A DNA stretch of 64,000 bases, taken from positions 90,001-154,000 of the forward strand of contig CALSFV010000306.1 in NCBI GenBank assembly GCA_943737045.1. Direction: 5' to 3'. Positions 26,501 to 39,038 of this stretch are shown here, piece after piece. Position 1 is the first letter of the stretch; the number at the start of each line of letters is the position of its first letter. Source of the DNA: Parapristionchus giblindavisi (Eukaryota; Nematoda; Chromadorea; Rhabditida; Diplogasteridae). Made by a program: the position numbers and the translations under genes. Below the pieces are notes generated by a model, which saw only the letters and a program-made list of their open reading frames with translations, did no database searches and was not told the DNA's origin.

Positions 26501-26814
26501 TTGAATGTCTACATTCTCACTCAGTTCTTTCAAGTGAATACTATAAATAATAGTGTAAATAATTATAAGTTCAAACTAAAACTTACATCTTTTGATGGGA
26601 TTTCGACCTTTGTTCAGGATCATTCGAATTGAGTTGGTATCGAACTACCACTGCTAATTCTTGGGGATGAGCATCTAGTACTACATTCCGAACGTTTCTA
26701 TAACAACAAAGAAGTAACAACTGTGATTCTCAGGTTATACGAAAGAAACGTACCATTAAATATGCTAGAAAAAAATACAATCATCGAAAGATAAACTTAC
26801 TTATTCCTTTCCAT
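23548..26814 (-). CDS. KIFAP3: Kinesin-associated protein 3 (KAP3)
   Basis: About 20 exons on the minus strand encode the armadillo-repeat, non-motor subunit of heterotrimeric kinesin-2, which links KIF3 motors to cargo in intraflagellar and cytoplasmic transport. Matches to the family run in order: VVLDAHPQELAVVVRYQL, IPEVNRKDLQQILFYLQ, ISALARVLRDEWKKNLEL followed by HFSSYSQTQHIVIEHKVG, LLFNLSFNPSIRSSLISVGL, AKIVRNIASHEDTAHPFL, and EDDELVIQLLFFFVCLLRHN then LANYILDLMHDN. It ends FDDEYVDDDQNQLF. Exon 1 is the 14 nt 26801-26814 (MERN plus two bases), joined to 26697; this keeps frame. The vertebrate C-terminal extension seems shorter here. It suggests a ciliated organism. Confidence 0.9.
24041..24080. 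repeat. 40-bp dispersed repeat, KAP3 intron copy
   Basis: Begins TACATTTTCATACCC and ends GACCCACTA. The reverse complement lies in an NDUFA9 intron (29329-29368) with about 5-6 mismatches. Both copies sit wholly within introns. No known family. Confidence 0.55.
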
Positions 26815-27250
26815 GATTTAGAGTTGCATGTATAGTGTACAGGAGTGGAATCAGAAACAATCTAGATGGAATCTATAGTAGTGTCCACGAACTGTTGACG
26901 GAGCGTGGAAAACTGCGAAGTTGGCAAAATGCCAAAAAATAAGAAGTATCTGAAAAGTCAATGACATGTTATTCTGTTCAAGACCTATGATTTTTATGAT
27001 CAATATTTTATTGAAAATAATAGTTCTAAAGGTTATTTTATTGAGTTTAACAGTTATACATACCAGGCTGTATTAGTCCAAACGGCAGACTAATCTTTGG
27101 AAGCAGTTTAACAATTTCAGTAACGAACTGTAGAAAACGCGCACAAAACGAGTGAGATCTTGGAAATATAAAAGGGGCGGAGACTCAACAGTTATCATTT
27201 TGCATTTTTGTTTATTTTTCTATATTGTATTAGAGGAAAATTATTTTAAG
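26815..27250. promoter_or_regulatory. Divergent KAP3 / NDUFA9 promoter region
   Basis: 436 bp between the two start codons. It contains TATAAAAGG at 27167-27175 on the + strand, 76 bp before the NDUFA9 ATG, followed by GGGCGGAG. No equivalent TATA was seen for KAP3. Confidence 0.45.
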
Positions 27251-29701
27251 ATGCTGGTGGCCAGCAGAGGGTCATCCGTATGGTTGGGCGTTCGTGCCTT
27301 TGCTTCTCAAACTGCTCCTGCTGTACCTACTCAGCGGGAGAGCAGCGTTAATGTACGTGAAAGCTTATAACTACTGTGATATTGTTGATTGAGTTGTCAT
27401 AGAGTACATATTTTAGGCCTCGCTGCGTAAGGGTACTGGAGGAAGAGCTTCATTCTCCGGAAACGTGGTCACAGTCTTTGGTGCTACTGGTTTCCTCGGT
27501 CTTCCTGTAGTGAACCGTCTTGCTAAACAGGGAAATCAGATCATCATCCCCTACAGGTTCATTTTCTTTTATTGGATTTAACTAAGGGGCTTATGTAGTG
27601 AACGTGCACAATTTAGGCAAGATCCTTACTACGTTCGTGAACTGAAAGTAGTGGGAGAACTTGGTCAAGTACTATTTTTCCCATACGAACTCAAGGATGA
27701 AGCTAGCATCAGAAAGGTATTATCACACTTAAATACGTGTTATGTATTTCTTTTCCGATATTTGTATCATTTGTGGAAGTTGTTTAGGCTCTTCGATATT
27801 CCAACATTGTTATCAACCTCGTTGGAACTCGTGTTCCTACTTCAAACTATTCATTCCAAGAAACTCATGAGGCAGGAGCAAGAAGAATAGCTAGAATTGC
27901 TAGGTTTGTAATACTTATTCTTTTTCCTCGTATTAGTGGTATTGATTGATATTACAGAGAGATGGGAGTTGAACGTTTGATTCATCTTTCTGCACTTGGA
28001 GCAACTCCTGAACCAGAGAAGGGATTCTTTGTTGGAAAGAGTGAATTCCTGAGAACAAAAGGACTTGGAGAGATTGCTGTATGTTATCACTACTTTTACT
28101 TATATTAATTATTATATGTGATAGAGATGAGATACTTAGTTAAATATGACTGTATCAATTGAAATACATATTTATGACCGGCCAAAAATTGATCTTATAT
28201 ATTTGGCTCACTTATAGTTGCTTTACCATTCCGTCGTTTCATCTTCTCCTTTGTTGAGGAAAAACGGAGAAACATAAAATGATATTGGAATTAAAGAGAT
28301 TAAATGTGGATACCATTACTGTTTGTAAGAATGAAGAGATTATTGTGTTTGTGTTAAGGTTCGTGAAGAGTTTCCATCTGCTACCATTGTAAGACCTTCT
28401 CTCATGTATGGAGAAATGGATGGATTCATTCAATATTATGTATCACGGTTAGTTTTATATTCATCATTATCTTCAATAAAAAGATTTTATCGTTCCTTGG
28501 ACAAGAGAAAAATAACTATATTCTGTACATTTTATGTATTGAATAAATAGGAGAACGACGAAAATACTTTAATATCTAGATCTCAGCTTTGATACTATTA
28601 CATAAATTCATTTAGTTTTTATAAACCATTTGTTTATACTACTTTCCATATTGCCTATCAATATGAATATACATTGTAGTTGGCGTAAGACTCCCCTCGA
28701 TACCGTATATCTCTATAAGGGAGGAGAAGAGACTATCAAGATGCCCGTATGGGTAAGGGGGCTATCATTCATTTTATTACTTTTCCATTAATCTTCATCT
28801 TTTATCGTTTTGCTTTATTTCAAATGGATAATTGAATGAATGTGATGATGTATTGTTAAGGGAGGAGATGTAGCTCTAGGTATTGATAGAATGGTTCGTG
28901 ATCCATCAACAAAGGGAAAGACATATGAACTTGTTGGACCTCATGCATATCAATTGAGTGAATTAGTTGATTACATGTATAAGAAAGCTCATTGTCTTCC
29001 TCAATTTGGATTCAAGTTTGTTTCATTACTCTTATATTATATCTATTGAATGAATATTCTAGTTATCGTCGTCATGGTCTTCCTGATCCCTACTTCATGT
29101 CCTTAACTTTAGCTACTGAAATATATGGAAAGTTGTTCAAATGCAAAGTTCCTCTCAATAGAGAATGGATGCAATATGTGGTCAGTACATCTCATACATA
29201 TTCCCCCTTCCTGTTTTTTGATATAGTTGGTCGATTTAGAAAATAGTTACTTTTCGCTTATTTTAATGTTTCACATAAACAACGAGCCTTATAAACTGGA
29301 TCAATGCTGAAAATGAGTCGTACACTCATAGTGGGTCGATCCTTACATTATGAGGGTATGAAAATGTATGGTACATCTTATTAATTTCATTGAACTAATC
29401 AATATCAATCCATATTACGGTATTATTCTATTTAGGAAGCAACGAACGATGTATTGACTGGTTGTCCTGGATTCAATGAATTGGGAGTGAGAAAGTTGGG
29501 AGAGTTTGAAATGCTTGGAGGTCAACAAGCATTTTATCGTTCATTCTATAAATACTTCGAAGAACAAATTGGAGAATTACCTGCTCCTCCTCTTCCACTC
29601 AGGTACCATATACATACAGTATCATTCAATCGATATATTGATTCACTTGTAGATCACCTCCTCTTGTGAAGAAAGGAGTATCTCCAGTATTCGCTCATTA
29701 G
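27251..29701 (+). CDS. NDUFA9: NADH dehydrogenase (complex I) subunit NDUFA9
   Basis: Eleven exons, ~415 residues. NDUFA9 is a supernumerary, NAD(P)H-binding short-chain-dehydrogenase-fold subunit at the hinge of mitochondrial complex I. The N-terminus [20 protein letters not shown] is a basic, Ser-rich mitochondrial presequence. The nucleotide-binding loop [16 protein letters not shown] (GATGFLG) opens the Rossmann fold. Then follow [64 protein letters not shown], and a C-terminal part with [13 protein letters not shown]. It ends [11 protein letters not shown]. Tight convergent spacing (136 bp) to the next gene. The intron after HLSALG...GEIA and the one before EATNDV are the longest. Confidence 0.93.
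29329..29368. repeat. 40-bp dispersed repeat, NDUFA9 intron copy
   Basis: Starts TAGTGGGTCGATCC and ends GGTATGAAAATGTA. It is the inverted counterpart of 24041-24080, which lies 5.2 kb away in a KAP3 intron. Confidence 0.55.
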
Positions 29702-29837
29702 AAGAGAGAATATTGATTGATTGTTTAAGATGAATTCCATCTGGTTCGTGTATATTTAGCCAGAGTAGATACACTTTTAATTGTGAGACGATTACCCAAT
29801 AATATAAAGATTTATCTGATATGTATATTGTATGGAC

Positions 29838-31154
29838 TCAATTACATATCTCAGGGGTGGCCTGACAGGGTTTGTTACCAGGAACAAGGAATAGACGAGG
29901 TTTACGTGTTGAACATACACATAGACGGAATGCATCGATAGATGCTGATAATGATGGAGATGATGATAGAGGAACACCCGAATGAGAACCTCCTATGAAG
30001 ATTGATCCTTTCAAATGTATTGATCCATCCTTCTAAATAGATCTACATCAATCAATATTATGATTATGAATGAATACCGTTGTATTGAAATGAATTCCAT
30101 TACCACTAGCCATATTGATTGATCTACCATTTAATACTACTTCTTCATTTCCTCTAACACTTATATCTTCTACTCCTACTCGTAATCTATCATTTACAGC
30201 GGATCGAACCTAAAGATCAAAGATCAACTTGATTACTGTAGATATGATACCTTATTGGTAATGATAGTAGCTGCTGATATCCGTTTGATCTTCTTATCTA
30301 GAGGTAAAATTGGATGTCTAGCAGAGAAAACAGGACGAGAGTCTTTAGATGATATTATCTCAATACATATTATTGATTGATTCTAAAAGATTGTAAGATA
30401 CTTGAAAATCATCAACTTGATCTATGAGACATCCACTATCTTGAAGTGTTAATCGACTACCATTTGGTTGTCCAGTTAAGATTACCTAAATGAATAATAT
30501 TGATTCATATTAAATATATTTACTGATAACATACTCTTGATCCATAAACATTGAGATCACTATCGATTGATCCATGAACTTTACCAGATGATGCAACTAC
30601 ATTACCTAGATCCATTTCTCGTCCACCAAAATGAACCATCTAATAGATAAAATAGAATAAATATGATCTTTGATCTTTGATCTTTTAACCTTTTCTTCTT
30701 CTCCACTTTGTGGATTCCTTACTGTATAAAACTTAATTAATCTCATTCCATGATGGCTCATTTCTAATGTACGAATTAACATTATATTTAACTAAATTTA
30801 ATCATTTAATATCATTTAATGTTAAAGTTAACTACCATTAACAATCCAATTGAAAATAAAGCTAGAATAATTAATGATGTTATTAATAAACATAGTCTTT
30901 TCTCCCTTAAGCCGGCCGTTTCATAATCTTCTTCTTCATCTCTCGAATCTCTTCAAATTATCTTTCATCCTTTTATGATAAATAATATATTTATGAGGAT
31001 TTAAAACATGCCAATCTAATTCTATGAATATTAGGACGTACAACACCACTACCAGATGATGTACATATATGGAAGATATTAAAATAAATGATTCAAACCT
31101 TCTAATAGGAAGACTAGATTGTGAATCTCTTCTAACATAAACAGGATGTCTCAT
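29838..31154 (-). CDS. SGCB: Beta-sarcoglycan-like protein
   Basis: Eight exons, ~305 residues, against about 318 in human beta-sarcoglycan. It is a type II membrane glycoprotein of the dystrophin-associated complex. The cytosolic N-terminus includes DEEEDYETAGLREKR, comparable to the TGLRGRKG before the membrane segment in vertebrates. A single membrane segment follows (LCLLITSLIILALFSIGLLM). The ectodomain carries the sarcoglycan core, with VRGNEEVVLNGRSINMASG near the end. The hallmark C-terminal Cys cluster is LCVCSTRKPRL...KPCQATPEICN, the disulfide region shared by beta, gamma and delta members. The best match is beta, from the N-terminal TGLR block and the VRGNE motif. The exon 1-2 junction (intron ~140 bp) is the least certain. 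Sarcoglycans are animal proteins, so this gene helps place the window. Confidence 0.82.
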
Positions 31155-31529
31155 CACATACGTATAGAGTCACTTGGATTCCAATCAATTGTAGTGTAAG
31201 ACCTCTTCTCTATCTCTTTCTCTAGACTCTATTACACCTTTGACCTATCTCGTATCTCTTGTCTTTAACTACTCATTCAATACTCATATACTTTATTCCT
31301 TCTATATTGAATGATAAGTGATAATATTGATTGATTAGATGTAGATTGAGTGATCTACATCTAATGGAGTCCTCTTATAAAAGAGGAATCTTAATTGAAT
31401 TAACCTGAGAAGGAACGAAGACAAAGAAATATATGATTATTGATTGATTAGACAAAAACATTAAGTGAATCAATAAACTGAATAAGAGAATGATTGATAT
31501 ATGAGATAAAGAGGAGATGGATTGATAAT
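31155..31529. other. Spacer between sarcoglycan and myosin genes
   Basis: 375 bp with the sarcoglycan 5' flank and myosin 3' flank. It holds a short palindrome CCTCTTATAAAAGAGG near 31369 that contains a TATA-like core; its role is unknown. Confidence 0.4.
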
Positions 31530-34500
31530 CTATTCATCATCATCAGATCCGAATGAATTATTCTTATATAATTGTTGAGACTTTCTTGTTTCCAATACAC
31601 GGAGAGCATCATTCTCAAGGATTTTAGCCTGAATTGAGAAGAATTAAAGTAATCATAGATAGATTATTACATTAGCAGATAAATTTCGTAGATTATGTAG
31701 AGTAACATATTGCATTGAACAAAGATCATTAAGTATTCCTTCTCTTGTTATTGATCTCTTTTGTAGTTCTTGTTGTAGATTTGATAACTAAATAGATAAT
31801 AGATATAGATCAATCGATATTAATGATTACAGTATACCGTTTGTCCTCTTTCTCTATTCAAATGTTTCTCAGCACTTAATTGTCCATCAGTTTCAGCTAT
31901 TTTCTCAAGAAGTCCATCCAATTCTCCTTGTAATTCTCCTCTTTGTCTATCCAACTACAAGCCAAAACAATCAATCAATTTATGCACTCTATTGATACCT
32001 TGATTCTCAACTTCATTTCATTATCCAATTCATCTTCTAATTCCTCGATTCTCTGTATCAATTGACGAATATGCATCTGAATAATAATGATAATGATAAG
32101 GTAGTCAGAGCTTCATAATGGTAGTCTATGCATAGATAATATTGATTGATGTTACCTGTAGTTTAACAATAAGATTAGCATCATGTAGTCCTTTCAGTTT
32201 CAATTCAGCCAATTCTTCATCTCTTCTAAAGATCAAAGATTAGTCAATCAATATAATGAAAAGTACTGTACCGTTTATTATCCGCTTCCATAGTAGAATG
32301 TTGATTCTTAAGCATAAGGAACTGTTCAGCCAATTTACTCAATTCAGATTCAATCTTCTTTTTAGCTAAATAAATAAATATATTTAATATATGATACTTT
32401 AGAATAGTCAATAACCTCTCAAAGCATCCTCCTTCAATTTCTTTTCTTGAAGAGCTTTCTCTTCAGCAGCATTCACATCTTCCTTTAATTTCTCCTGAAT
32501 GATATGATATGAATGAATGAATAGATAGAGATATAGATGAATACCTGAATATCATTCATCCTTTCAACATTCAAAGTAGCTTCATCCAATTTATCTTTTA
32601 GTTCAACATTAGCCATTTCCTAAATGAATGAAGATAAGTACAAAATGAATGGAAATGGAAGGAATGAATAGAGATCTTCTAACTAATCGATCATATACAA
32701 CAAATAGATGAGAAGAAGAGAAGAGACGAATACTTACTTGAGCCTTCTTTTGAGATGACATTGATTCTATCTGCTTATTCAATTCATTCATCATCTTTCC
32801 TAGATTATCTTTCTCATTCTAAATCAATAATATGCACTGTATTGTATAATTTATTGATTGACCTTACCTGAGCAATAGAAGCAGCTTTCTCTGCTTCTAA
32901 TCTCATAGCATTAACCTTATCTTCCCATTCTTTCTTTTCTCTTTCTCGTTCCTTTTCTGTTTCTTTTGCTTTCCATTCTAATAATTCCTTCTTCTCATGT
33001 TCTTCTCTCAATGATTTATTCAATTCCTTCAATCAATATATTGATTAATCAATTCATTAATCTATTCATACCTCCATTTCCTTTTTTCTTCTATTAGCAG
33101 CAGCTCTTTCTCTTTCTAATGCTCCTTTTGTATCATCCAATTCATTATTCTTCTTACTTAATTCTTCAGCTAACTTCTTCTTCTCTTCATTCAATGCATC
33201 ATGAGAATCTTCTATTTCCTATTCATGAATCAACATTACAAATCATACAATCAACGAACATCACTTTCATTTCTCACAAGAGCAGGTTCATAATTTATAA
33301 ATTGTTAAATAATCAAAAACTAGTTAAAAAAATAAAAATAAAAATTATGGTAACAACCAAATTAAAAAAATTCAAACAGCGCGCACTTTTCAGATTACGG
33401 TACTTTGCCCAGATAAATTGATCGGAGTTTTTGCGCCGACTTTTAAATGTTTTTTCCACGTTTTTTTTCCAATTACCTTTAATCTTTTCTCGAGCATTTC
33501 TACTTCAGCTCGTGGTCTCATTCCCTTGAGCATCGGCTTCAGCTTCTGATACAACTTCCACCATGGCCAAGAACTGAAATCAGGTTAATTATATTTCAAA
33601 TATTCCACTATATTGAGATCTTGATGTTTCACAATAATTGTATCGATGTATCTAAAGTGACATTGGCCAATACTATTTGTTTAAAAAAACTTTTATCATG
33701 CATTAGATAATCTATATTTTTGTATGGCTGAAATCTTGCAACAAAATTTTTTTTAAAATTGATGCTTTGCGGCAAGCCTTTGCCAACGATGTTCTGATGT
33801 CATTCTTATTCAATGTGATTGTAAAATGTCAAGTCACGTTGAGAAACAGTTTCCTGCACGATATATATTTTTTGTTCTTCATTATGTAAATTGCGATTTG
33901 AATTTTTCCTCCAACTGGTAACAATGTTTGTACTTACTGAAGTTTATTCCATTGTCGGACATTGAATTGCAATAGAGCTGCCATCTCATCTCCCATTGTC
34001 AATATCTTCAAGTGTTTCTGAATAGGTTCGAATTACATTACACTCTCGATTATTCTTTTCTCTTACCTGAGCAAGATACCATCTTATTCTTGATTGTAGC
34101 GCAAGAAGCATTTTTGAGATTGCTTCATCTCTCAATTCTTCCATTCGAGCAAGCATTCCAGCTCGGAAGAATACCTTCATTTATAATTACAACTAAGATC
34201 TTCCTTTGTTTGTCTTACCTTGTTGAGGCCAGTCTTGAAATTATCCACATTTATGATATCTGATTCTACAAGTTTATTCAGCATAGCCTCAGATGCTTTT
34301 TTCGCGTTCTTATCTCTGTATTAATACGATGATTTCCATGAATGTATTATTGTATACCTCGCTTCTTCAGCAGAAAGAATAGCATATCTATATCTAAATT
34401 CATCGAATAACATTCTATTAGGGAATCCCTTTCTACAAATTCTAATTCCTTCGAGAACTCCATTACATGTTAGCTTAATTGTATCATTCATCATTATTAT

Positions 34501-37500
34501 CTTCACATATTTCATATTTTAAATGATTACTTGATTGAGTACAAGAGGAGCATCAATAAGTCCACTCGTCTTCTTCTCATTAGGTATAATACAACGAATG
34601 AAATGAGGTTGAGTTGAATGAAGCATAGCCATAAGTGATGTAAGACTCTCTCTATACATAGTTGATACTGTAAGGAATGAAGCTGCCTTGCCCTTTCTTC
34701 CTCCACTTGTTTTTCCTGATTCAATCAGTGATATCTATTGAGAGTGTATGGATATGATACCTCTAGATGCATTCTCTTCTCTATCAACATCTGTTATGTA
34801 TTCCTCCCATAGAGCATATAGTATTCCATTCTTATCACTGGTCTTGAGTACAGCAACGACTGAATCATTCAATGGATCCTATAAGTATTCATTCATTCCA
34901 TTCTATTTATTCATTCAATTTATACCTTATTCTTATCCAACCACTGTTCCGCATTGTATCGTACAACTCCAGCATAATGAACAATAGCAAAATGAGCTTC
35001 AGATTGTTTTCCTTTTGGTGGTTTGGCCTGAATGAACATAATCTATATTCAACAAGTCTCCATGATTTGCATAAAGTGCATAGTAATGTGGATTACCTTT
35101 TGGAAGTTGGGATGTTTTCCAAGATGTTGAGTGGTCACTTTGTCTACATAAGTCATATCAGATGCCTTGGGTACAATACATTCTTCATCCAACATAGAAA
35201 CAATTCCAAGAGGCTAAACGAGTTCAATGAGTATTCTCTTCATTTAATCTATCAAATAACCTTTTCAATAAGATCGATACAAGATTGAAGATCAAGTCCG
35301 AAATCAATGAATGTCCATGCAATTCCTTCTCTTTTGTATTCCTTAATTCATCGCTTATTCAACATATCGTATTTATATTCAATTATAACCTCTTGTTCAA
35401 GTACGAACATATGATGATTGAAGTATTGTTGTAGTTTTTCATTCACGAAATTGATCCAAAGTTGTTCGAATGAATTACGCTAGAGAGATATTATTTACAA
35501 TAGTCTTATAAATTGAGTATTAATTTATTTACATCAAATATCTCGAATCCAGCAATATCGAGAACTCCGATGTAGAATGCAGCCAATTCCTCATTTCCTT
35601 GGAGAGTCTTATTACATCTGAACTATTCTATACTTATTGTTAATTTAATGATTGTAATTTACCTTTTAATTAACCATGTGAACATTCTAGCATAGATAGC
35701 CTTAGCAAGAGCTCCAACTGACCATTCCACCTTACAAGTACAGTATGATTTGGTATAAGAAGGGGGATACTACCTGTTGTTGTGTTTGTCCTTTTGAAAC
35801 CCATTCCATACCAACTTTGACACGAGGACGAAGTAGAGCACCAACGAAATGTTCCTCATTTACACCAAATAGTTTAGAAGAAATAGTTGCACCTAGTGTA
35901 GATGGTATATTGAAACGAATAGACCACATGTGTGTCAATTACAGTACTCTATCAAATGGTATATTGAGACGAATAGAACACACGTGTGTCAATTACAGTA
36001 CTCTATCAAATGGTATATTGAGACGAATAGAACACACGTGTGTCAATTACAGTACTCTATCAAATGGTATATTGAGACGAATAGAACACACGTGTGTCAA
36101 TTACAGTACTCTATCAAATGGTATATTGAGACGAATAGAACACACGTGTGTCAATTACAGTACTCTATCAAATGGTATATTGAGACGAATAGAACACACG
36201 TGTGTCAATTACAGTACTCTATCAAATGGTATATTGAAACGAATAGACCACATGTGTGTCAATTACAGTACTCTATCAAATGGTATATTGAGACGAATAG
36301 AACACACGTGTGTCAATTACAGTACTCTATCAAATGGTATATTGAGACGAATAGAACACACGTGTGTCAATTACAGTACTCTATCAAATGGTATAAAGAC
36401 ATTGATCATTCTTTCACTTCATACTCATTTAATACATGATATCTATCATTATTGATATGTGATAATCTTACTCTTCATATCCTCAATCTCAGCTTGTTCT
36501 TCCCTTGGTTTCTGTTTGAATCTCATTTCTCCCATATGCATAATAGCCGCACACAACTTATATAGATCATTTTTCTCATTTGGAGAGAACTTCATTACAT
36601 CGAATGCTTTCTGAGAAAGAGATGAACTAGATCGATATAGGATGATCCCATGTAAATACATCTGTGGTTTTCCATTCTTCAACATCATCCATACCGGGTA
36701 CAGTAGTCTCAGCTTGAGATACAAACGAATACTTATGAATATCTTCTTCGAGGAAATATTTCTCTGGAGTTAATGAATGTATGGATGAAGAAATAGCTAT
36801 AGCAACAAAGTACCTCTTAGTTGTGGTTGAGTCATGATCTGATAGAAAATATGATATGATCTTTCTCCTGGAGCTTGTTTGATCACACGAGATTTCTCCA
36901 GAAGATCTATGATTAGTGACCCTTGATTAGTTATTCATATTGTATTGAATGTCTTACAATGTTCAATATCTCCTCCAACAAGAGTTCCTTTCGTATCGAA
37001 ATGAATTCGAATGAACTTTCCGAACCGTGAGGAGTTATAGTTTCTCACAGTAGCTCCATTACCAAATGCTTCAATGGCTGGATTTGCTTGAACTACTTGA
37101 TCTTCTAATGATGCTTCCTATACATACAATCATTCATTACATGTCTACTAGACGAATAATGGACCTTTGAATCTTTCTTAGCAGATGCTCCTCCAATCTG
37201 AGCAAAATATGATATGACTTTCTTTGTATTCTCAGTCTTTCCAGCTCCTGATTCTCCAGTAATCAACATTGATTGGTTCTTCTTATCTGCAATCGATCAC
37301 TCCATCCATCAATCATTTCAATGAATATCTTACCATGAAGCATATTTCTGAATGCTTCATCAGATACAGCGAATAGATGAGGAGGCATTTCTGATCTTCG
37401 ACGATTGATGTACATTGCAGCTACAGAATCAGTGTAGATAGGAAGCATTTTGTATGGATTGATGAAGACACAAAAGAGACCAGAATACGTCTGTAATCAA

Positions 37501-39038
37501 TATAGTCACAGTTTACACTCATTAATGTTAAATATTTTGATTCTAAGGATATAAATGAACAAAATGTTCTTAGTGATAATTACTAACTAACATAGATCAT
37601 CATTGATTTATATCTCATTCGGAGATTGTGAAGAACCGAAGCTTCATTCAGAAATGTCAGATTTGACCTAAACGTATATAAACTTGTATAAGGTATTTTT
37701 ACACAGAACCTAGCTATGATTGCTAGATATAATCATAGGTCGAATGGAAAGGTTATCGGTTTTCAAAATCCGGTCAGGCTTTTCGATTTTTGTGAAATTT
37801 TGGCTCAAAATCCTGTCAGGCTTGGTACTTTGTTACATAGTTTTCGACCTGTGGATATAATCAATTGTGAATAGAGAAATAACAAACATGTCTTCAGTCT
37901 TCTCATATTTGGATGGATTAATCTCTTGACAATCTTTCTTGGGTATAGTTTTCTGAAGAAATGATACATTGATGTTGTATCTATGACTGAATATAGTCTT
38001 ACAAGTGTTCCATCAGGCAATTGCATTGAAAGTTCATCTCCTTGATCACTTTTAATCTCGGCTACTACAAATCCTTCTGATGGATCAGTTATCCAACGAT
38101 GGGTTGGATTATCAAATTGGCGAGATGACTGGGTCTACACATCAAATATATTTATATATTTATACTCTAGTACAACAAATCAACAATGTAGAATTTACTT
38201 TAAAAACAGTGTTTATGTTTGGAGTATGATTATCACTCATTATGTGATCAGATAGAGAAAGGATAGACACAATCAAACAAAGAAGAAAAACGTAGGAGGA
38301 GATAACAGATAAAGATAGATACATGAATTGAGAAAGCCACAACTAGATTCTGATTGAAATTATAGTACATATCACAAAATATTGGCGTACAAAAACGATA
38401 CATTGAGATTGTGAACGCATATGAGTACAGAGCTTATCTGATTAGGCAGTCATAAACTTAAATCTTTTTGACGCGTAGAACTATTTTCGAATTTTAGTAT
38501 TTTGGGATTTTATTGGCCGCTTTTTCTTGAAAAGTTTCATATCGAATTTTTTTTACCTGCCAAATCTGAATGAATGAACAAGAAATTATGTCAGTAAAAT
38601 GTGCTAGAAATGAGTGATCGTTATTGACTTGTCTCGCGAATTCACAGAGAATTCATTTGGAAGTGAAATAGGTTATGTCAAATTATAGTACAGATAAGAA
38701 CGAGATGAAAGATATATTCAGATTGAGCGCACTTTGTGGTGATTTGAAGAATATTTTCTTACTATAAAAATAGCCAATACAAGAGAGGGATTAGAAATGC
38801 ATAAGAAATGAGCACAAAATATTTGAACCAGTAAATAGAAAGTGAACATATATGGTAGAATAAAATAAAGAAAGAACATATAAGACATGAAGATATATAC
38901 AGATAATATAAATAGAAATGAAACAATATAAATGCGATGATTACGGTAATAATATGTATAAGATACCTTGATAGTTTCTTCTTGAGATTCTCTCAAATAT
39001 TTCCATCCTGGATCTGATTGCCATTCAGAATTGGCCAT
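31530..39038 (-). CDS. Class II-type myosin heavy chain with short rod
   Basis: Roughly 30 or more exons. The N-terminus is [20 protein letters not shown]. An SH3-like segment ([20 protein letters not shown]) precedes the motor, as in myosin II. Motor motifs in order are [30 protein letters not shown]-loop GESGAGKT (near 37215-37290), switch [16 protein letters not shown], loop-2 side [26 protein letters not shown], switch [11 protein letters not shown], reactive-Cys helix [18 protein letters not shown] and converter [18 protein letters not shown]. Two IQ-like helices lead to [13 protein letters not shown], the start of the rod. The coiled coil then runs only ~370 residues (for example [19 protein letters not shown]) and ends [10 protein letters not shown], against about 1,080 in conventional myosin II. 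Intron 35893-36450 contains a 54-bp minisatellite and intron ~37650-37890 an F1 element. It hydrolyses ATP to move on actin. Confidence 0.88.
35902..36396. repeat. 54-bp minisatellite (9 units) in myosin intron
   Basis: Units start at 35902, 35956, 36010, 36064, 36118, 36172, 36226, 36280 and 36334, with a tenth partial unit. Each begins ATGGTATATTGA and contains ACACACGTGTGT, a palindrome with the E-box CACGTG. Units 1 and 7 share a variant with CACATGTG and GAAACG in place of GAGACG. The array starts about 10 bp from the exon edge. Because 54 is a multiple of three it gives long open frames on both strands. Confidence 0.95.
37734..37853. mobile_element. F1 MITE (perfect 8-bp TSD) in myosin intron
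   Basis: CATAGGTCGAA at the left, TTTTCGACCTGTG at the right, flanked by GATATAAT on both sides. The interior has two AAAATCCKGTCAGGCTT blocks and GTGAAATTTTGGCTCAA. Confidence 0.88.

Noticed and set aside
26704..26800. An 11-nt microexon (CATATTTAATG) in KAP3
   Set aside because: Including it breaks the frame. Direct joining of exon 1 to exon 2 gives MERNKNVRNVVLDAHP, which fits the family.
35902..36396. CRISPR array
   Set aside because: The tandem units are contiguous with no unique spacers, and the host is eukaryotic.
35745..36455. 236-residue + strand reading frame with an 18-residue repeat ([18 protein letters not shown])
   Set aside because: It is the 54-bp minisatellite read in frame, antisense to the myosin gene and covering a myosin exon. 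A period divisible by three keeps any frame open.
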